Source: Diaphorobacter sp. HDW4B | GTDB lineage: Bacteria > Pseudomonadota > Gammaproteobacteria > Burkholderiales > Burkholderiaceae_C | DNA: 64,000 nucleotides | Direction: 5' to 3' | NCBI RefSeq assembly: GCF_011305535.1 | Contig: NZ_CP049906.1 | Coordinates: 248,001 to 312,000, forward strand | Shown: in pieces, positions 60,949-64,000 of the stretch | Numbering within the stretch: the stretch's first letter is position 1 | How the letters are laid out: each line of letters begins with the position of its first letter | Translations under genes and position numbers: made by a program | The notes under the pieces: generated by a model | The model's database searches: none | What the model was told of the DNA's origin: nothing | The model's input: the letters and a program-made list of their open reading frames with translations, nothing else

Positions 60949-61881
60949 ATGGCAATCCAGAACAAGGTCATCATCACCTGCGCCGTCACCGGCTCGATCC
61001 ACACGCCGTCGATGTCGCCTCACCTGCCGGTCACGCCGCAGGAAATTGCGGATGCGGCGGTAGGTGCCTGCGAGGCGGGGGCCTCCATCATCCATCTGCA
61101 TGCGCGCGATCCCGAGACCGGCAAGCCCGATCAGAGCCCGCAGGCCTTCGCCAAATTCCTTCCGCAGATCAAACAGCGCTGTGACGCGGTGGTGAATCTG
61201 ACGACCGGCGGCTCTCCCTACATGACGGTGCAGGAGCGCATTCAGCCGAGCATCGTGTTCAAGCCCGAGGTGGCCTCGCTCAATATGGGCACGATGGGGT
61301 TTGGACTCTTCGGCATGCTGGAGCGCTTCAAGGAATTCAAGCATGACTGGGAGCGCGAGTATCTGGAGGGCAGCCGCAATCTGGTGTTCCGCAATACCTA
61401 CGGCGACATCGAAACCGCGCTCACCGACATGTCGGCCAACGACACCCGCTACGAGTTCGAATGCTACGACACGGCGCATCTCTACAACCTTGCGTACTTT
61501 GTCGATAAGGGCCTGGTGAAGGCGCCGTTCTTTGTGCAGACGGTGTTCGGATTGCTGGGCGGCATTGGCTCGCATCCCGAGGATGTGATGCACATGAAGC
61601 GCACTGCCGATCGGCTGTTCGGCAAGGATTACCGCTGGTCGGTGCTGGGTGCCGGTGCTGCGCAGATGAAGGTGGCTGCGATGGCGGCTTCCATGGGCGG
61701 CAATGTGCGTGTGGGTCTGGAAGACAGCCTGTGGATCGCCAAGGGCCAGCTTGCCGAATCGAATGCGCAGCAGGTGCGCAAGGTGCGCGAGATCATCGAA
61801 GGTCTGGGGCTGGAAGTGGCGACGCCGGCCGAGGCGCGCGAGATTCTGCAGCTCAAGGGGCAGGATCGCGTGGCGTTCTGA
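60949..61881 (+). CDS. Beta-keto acid cleavage enzyme (BKACE, DUF849)
   Basis: 310-residue TIM-barrel zinc enzyme of the BKACE/Kce family, which transfers a beta-keto acid fragment to acetyl-CoA giving acetoacetate and a new acyl-CoA. The zinc-binding HLHARDPETGKPDQS motif near residue 45, LTTGGSPYMTVQERIQP and EFECYDTAHLYNLAY are typical. It is the last gene of the plus operon and is followed by a hairpin with an 11-bp stem. The keto acid is not defined by sequence. The family handles 3-keto-5-aminohexanoate, dehydrocarnitine and others. Confidence 0.92.
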   Translation: MAIQNKVIITCAVTGSIHTPSMSPHLPVTPQEIADAAVGACEAGASIIHLHARDPETGKPDQSPQAFAKFLPQIKQRCDAVVNLTTGGSPYMTVQERIQPSIVFKPEVASLNMGTMGFGLFGMLERFKEFKHDWEREYLEGSRNLVFRNTYGDIETALTDMSANDTRYEFECYDTAHLYNLAYFVDKGLVKAPFFVQTVFGLLGGIGSHPEDVMHMKRTADRLFGKDYRWSVLGAGAAQMKVAAMAASMGGNVRVGLEDSLWIAKGQLAESNAQQVRKVREIIEGLGLEVATPAEAREILQLKGQDRVAF

Positions 61882-61907
61882 CTGCTCCGATTCGCTCTCT
61901 GCAAACG

Positions 61908-61943
61908 AACATCCCCGCAGATCACCGAGGTCGCGGGGATGTT
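61908..61943. terminator. Strong hairpin between convergent genes
   Basis: AACATCCCCGC (61908-61918) pairs perfectly with GCGGGGATGTT (61933-61943), with a 14-base loop and T-rich sequence after it. It separates the BKACE gene from the convergent MarR gene (stop at 61949) and could serve both directions. Confidence 0.8.
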
Positions 61944-61948
61944 TGCTT

Positions 61949-62485
61949 TCAGGCCTTGCCCTTGGAGATGGCCAGCAGGTTGTCCTTGACCCGCCCGAGC
62001 AGATCGGCGAGCTCGTGGCGCGTGTCGTCATCGAGCCCATCGAGAATGCGTTCGCTCATGTCGTTGCTGAGCACGCGCATTTCCTTGATCAGCGATGCCC
62101 CGGCTGCCGAAAGATAGACCCGCTTGGCGCGGCGGTCGGTTTCGTCGGCACCGCGGCGCACGAGGCCAGCCGCTTCGAGCCTGTCGATCAGGCTTCCGAG
62201 TGCCGCCTTGCCCAGCTCCAGCACGCTGGCCAGATCGCTCTGGATCATCCCGTCATGGCGAGACAGGTAGGCCAGTACCCACCATTGCGAACGGGTGATG
62301 TTCAGCGGACGCATGAAATCATCGAACACCGTGCGGCGCAGGCGTGATACGTCGTGCATCAGAAAGCCGAGTCGCTGATCCCAGTTGTCCTCGGTGACGC
62401 GCTGCACGGCTGCCGGAGTGGCCGTCGAGGGGCTGGTCTTGGCGGCCTTCGCTGCGGATGCTGCTGTGTTCTTGGATGTGGCCAT
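61949..62485 (-). CDS. MarR-family transcriptional regulator
   Basis: About 178-residue regulator. After a low-complexity Ala/Thr/Ser-rich N-terminal tail, residues about 45-170 form the MarR winged helix (ITRSQWWVLAYLSRHDGMIQ, SDLASVLELGKAALGSLIDR, ADETDRRAKRVYLSAAG). I choose the ATG at 62485, behind AAGGAGGAG; ATGs at 62518 and 62647 are in frame but less likely. Its promoter region carries an inverted repeat that is the exact reverse complement of one in the divergent region at 54694, so it likely represses itself and the acyl-CoA cluster. MarR proteins of this type often respond to CoA thioesters. Confidence 0.92.
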   Translation of the reverse strand: MATSKNTAASAAKAAKTSPSTATPAAVQRVTEDNWDQRLGFLMHDVSRLRRTVFDDFMRPLNITRSQWWVLAYLSRHDGMIQSDLASVLELGKAALGSLIDRLEAAGLVRRGADETDRRAKRVYLSAAGASLIKEMRVLSNDMSERILDGLDDDTRHELADLLGRVKDNLLAISKGKA

Positions 62486-62659
62486 ATTGCGGAGCTCCTC
62501 CTTGTCATTCGTTTGCATGCTTACGGCATTTGAATCTCCGCTCAACGACACTCCACCGGTGTTTTTGAGAGGGATTGGCGAAAATTCTGCATCGTTCACA
62601 CGCATCTTGAGAGTTTCTGTGCAGGGCATCCACTCGTATGCTTTCATTAATTGATATTA

Positions 62660-62674
62660 AGCATATCGTATGCT
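62660..62674. promoter_or_regulatory. MarR-type operator upstream of the MarR gene
   Basis: AGCATA-TCG-TATGCT; its 13-bp core (62661-62673) is the reverse complement of the core at 54694-54706 and is preceded by the identical TTAATTGATATT (62647-62658). An additional half-site TCGTATGC lies at 62634-62641. It is between the MarR gene and the divergent phosphatase gene and suggests autoregulation. Confidence 0.8.
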
Positions 62675-62773
62675 ACCATTTTAAATAAGAAAACAACAGT
62701 CACCCGAGGCCCTGTGACAGGTGTTTGAAGTTCACGCCCTAATTGCGATGCCGACGCCGGTGTCCAAAATCCC

Positions 62774-63565
62774 ATGAGCAGCACTGAACCGATGTTTCCC
62801 GACACTCCCAATTTCCGTGAGCTGGGGGGCTTGCGCAATGCCCGTGGACAGCGCGTGCGGCGGGGGAAGGTCTTCCGCTCGGAGCTGTTGACTCCGATGA
62901 GCGAGAGCGAACAGGCGATGCTTCGCGGTCTGCAGATCCGAACAGTGTTCGATCTGCGCAATCCGCACGAGCGCGCCGCCAAGAAGCCTGTCTGGCCCGC
63001 TGCGCAAGACGATGTGCTGCGCCATGTGATGGAGCGCGAGATGCCCGTGGCGGGTGCTGACCTCAAGCAGTTGGTGGACAACCTCAACGCCGGATCGCTC
63101 GACGCCCAGGACACAGCAGAAATCATGCGCGAGACTTACCGGAGGATGCCGGAACATTTTGCGGATGTGCTGACCGAGTTGTTCTCTACACTGATTCGGG
63201 AAGATGGTGGTGGCGCGCTCGTGCATTGCACCGCAGGCAAGGATCGCACGGGATTCGTCTGCGCGATGCTGCTGTCGGCGCTGGATGTGCCAATGGATGC
63301 CATCGAGCAGGACTACTTGTTGAGTGCGCGATTCTTCACCTTGAAGCGACTGATGGAGAAGCTGGAGCAGACCTATGGATTGCGCCTGGAGTCGGGCACG
63401 ACGGCGGCTTTGGCGGCCATGGTGCAGGTCAGCCCCGAGTATCTGGGAGCGGCGATTCGCACCATCGAGAAGGACTGGGGCTCGGTGCCTGCGTATCTGG
63501 AGCAGCGGGTTGGGCTGAGTGCCGATGCACGTGCTCGGCTGCAGTCGCGGTTGCTGGAGGATTGA
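62774..63565 (+). CDS. Tyrosine-protein phosphatase (Y_phosphatase3/MptpB type)
   Basis: 263-residue phosphatase. The P-loop VHCTAGKDRTGF contains the nucleophilic Cys and Arg, with Lys-Asp-Arg following as in the lipid/tyrosine phosphatases related to MptpB. The N-terminal FPDTPNFRELGGLRNARGQR and KVFRSELL are typical. It is not obviously part of the catabolic operons; its promoter may overlap the MarR operator region. It could act on phosphoproteins or phosphoinositides; the substrate is unknown. Confidence 0.9.
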   Translation: MSSTEPMFPDTPNFRELGGLRNARGQRVRRGKVFRSELLTPMSESEQAMLRGLQIRTVFDLRNPHERAAKKPVWPAAQDDVLRHVMEREMPVAGADLKQLVDNLNAGSLDAQDTAEIMRETYRRMPEHFADVLTELFSTLIREDGGGALVHCTAGKDRTGFVCAMLLSALDVPMDAIEQDYLLSARFFTLKRLMEKLEQTYGLRLESGTTAALAAMVQVSPEYLGAAIRTIEKDWGSVPAYLEQRVGLSADARARLQSRLLED

Positions 63566-63612
63566 GGTGTGACGTGTGAGGCCGTGGCCCGCGTTGACGG
63601 CGGGCCAGCTTG

Positions 63613-64000
63613 TCACTTGGATAGCGGCTTGTGGTTCAGCGAGAGTCCCATGACCCAGTCCATCCAACTGGAAGGCAGCAAGGCATTGAGCATGCAGACG
63701 GCCTTGGAGTCCGCGCCTATGCGGTAGCGCAGCGCGGGGCGGCGGTCGTTCAGTGCTTGCTCGATGCCCTTGGCACAGGCTTCCGAGGTGATGCCCGACG
63801 GATTGCTGACCAGCTTGAAATAGCGTTGGTACAGATTGCCGTAGAGGCCACGTTGCGCGGGTTGCATGCGTTCCAGATGGGCCTGTGCGGCGGGGCCTTG
63901 GGTGGTGAGCATGTCGGTCTGCACCACGCCCGGCTCGGCCACGATGATGCGCAGGTTCATGCCCTTGGTCTCGCGCCGTGCCACATCGGCCAGCGATTCG
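63613..64000 (-). CDS. SDR-family oxidoreductase, partial (5' end beyond the window)
   Basis: C-terminal 128 codons of a short-chain dehydrogenase; the gene continues past position 64000. The visible start reads ESLADVARRETKGMNLRIIV followed by AEPGVVQTDM, which is the post-catalytic ...RV-x-x-V-x-PG-x-x-x-T-x-M segment of SDRs. The catalytic Tyr/Lys and the NAD-binding part lie outside. It is convergent with the phosphatase gene. Its function cannot be refined. Confidence 0.85.
   Translation of the reverse strand, partial: ESLADVARRETKGMNLRIIVAEPGVVQTDMLTTQGPAAQAHLERMQPAQRGLYGNLYQRYFKLVSNPSGITSEACAKGIEQALNDRRPALRYRIGADSKAVCMLNALLPSSWMDWVMGLSLNHKPLSK

Overview
The window looks like part of a large extrachromosomal replicon (megaplasmid or chromid) or a plasmid-derived island of a Burkholderiales betaproteobacterium, most likely a Comamonadaceae member (Comamonas/Delftia-like). 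This rests on the ParA/ParB type, the orphan Bug (TctC-type) periplasmic receptors, the Gram-negative porins and the moderately high G+C content. No replication initiator gene is seen; it may lie before position 1. Species identity is inference.

Region 1 (1-7.4 kb) is for replicon maintenance. It holds overlapping parA-parB, an 18-unit array of 38-bp repeats that is probably the centromere, about 1.6 kb without a convincing gene, a dif-like site (ATAA-N6-TTAT), a 712-residue tyrosine recombinase and the remains of a 3-hydroxyacyl-CoA dehydrogenase gene. Region 2 (7.4-17.2 kb) is a meta-cleavage operon for a phenolic compound. It encodes a C1/C2-type two-component flavin hydroxylase (the reductase carries a MarR-like domain), an extradiol dioxygenase, a ring-fission product hydrolase, a dienoate hydratase and a Bug receptor. 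A perfect sigma-54 promoter and two upstream inverted repeats precede it, and a XylR/DmpR-type activator and an IclR regulator are divergent. The operon ends in a porin gene cut off by an IS3-family element.

Region 3 (18.4-28.6 kb) starts at the other side of that IS with a truncated etfB, then a citryl-CoA-lyase-like protein, a CaiB/BaiF CoA-transferase and an IclR regulator. These are divergent from an FAH-family hydrolase, a gentisate-dioxygenase-like cupin, a Bug receptor, an aromatic FAD hydroxylase, an aldehyde dehydrogenase and another Bug receptor. Together they suggest a gentisate-type route whose product (malate or citramalate) is activated with CoA and cleaved. Region 4 (28.6-44.4 kb) has a long minus-strand operon (MmgE/PrpD, TPP enzyme, HMG-CoA-lyase-like, acyl-CoA dehydrogenase, split HTD2/mesaconyl-CoA-hydratase-like pair, double CoA-transferase, isochorismatase-fold protein, TetR). 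It is divergent from porin, Bug, aldehyde dehydrogenase and GMC oxidoreductase genes, and a 48-bp inverted repeat sits between the two.

Region 5 (44.5-62.7 kb) contains an AraC regulator, a kinase-fold protein and a DUF1329 protein, then a large acyl-CoA degradation cluster. The cluster has a hydratase, an SDR, a CoA-transferase, a thiolase and an HMG-CoA-synthase-like/DUF35 fusion that lacks its catalytic Cys. These are divergent from a MaoC protein, four acyl-CoA dehydrogenases, a CitE-like lyase and a BKACE enzyme. A MarR regulator closes the cluster, and the same 13-bp operator sits at its own promoter and at the divergent promoter of the cluster. A tyrosine phosphatase gene and a partial SDR gene end the window.
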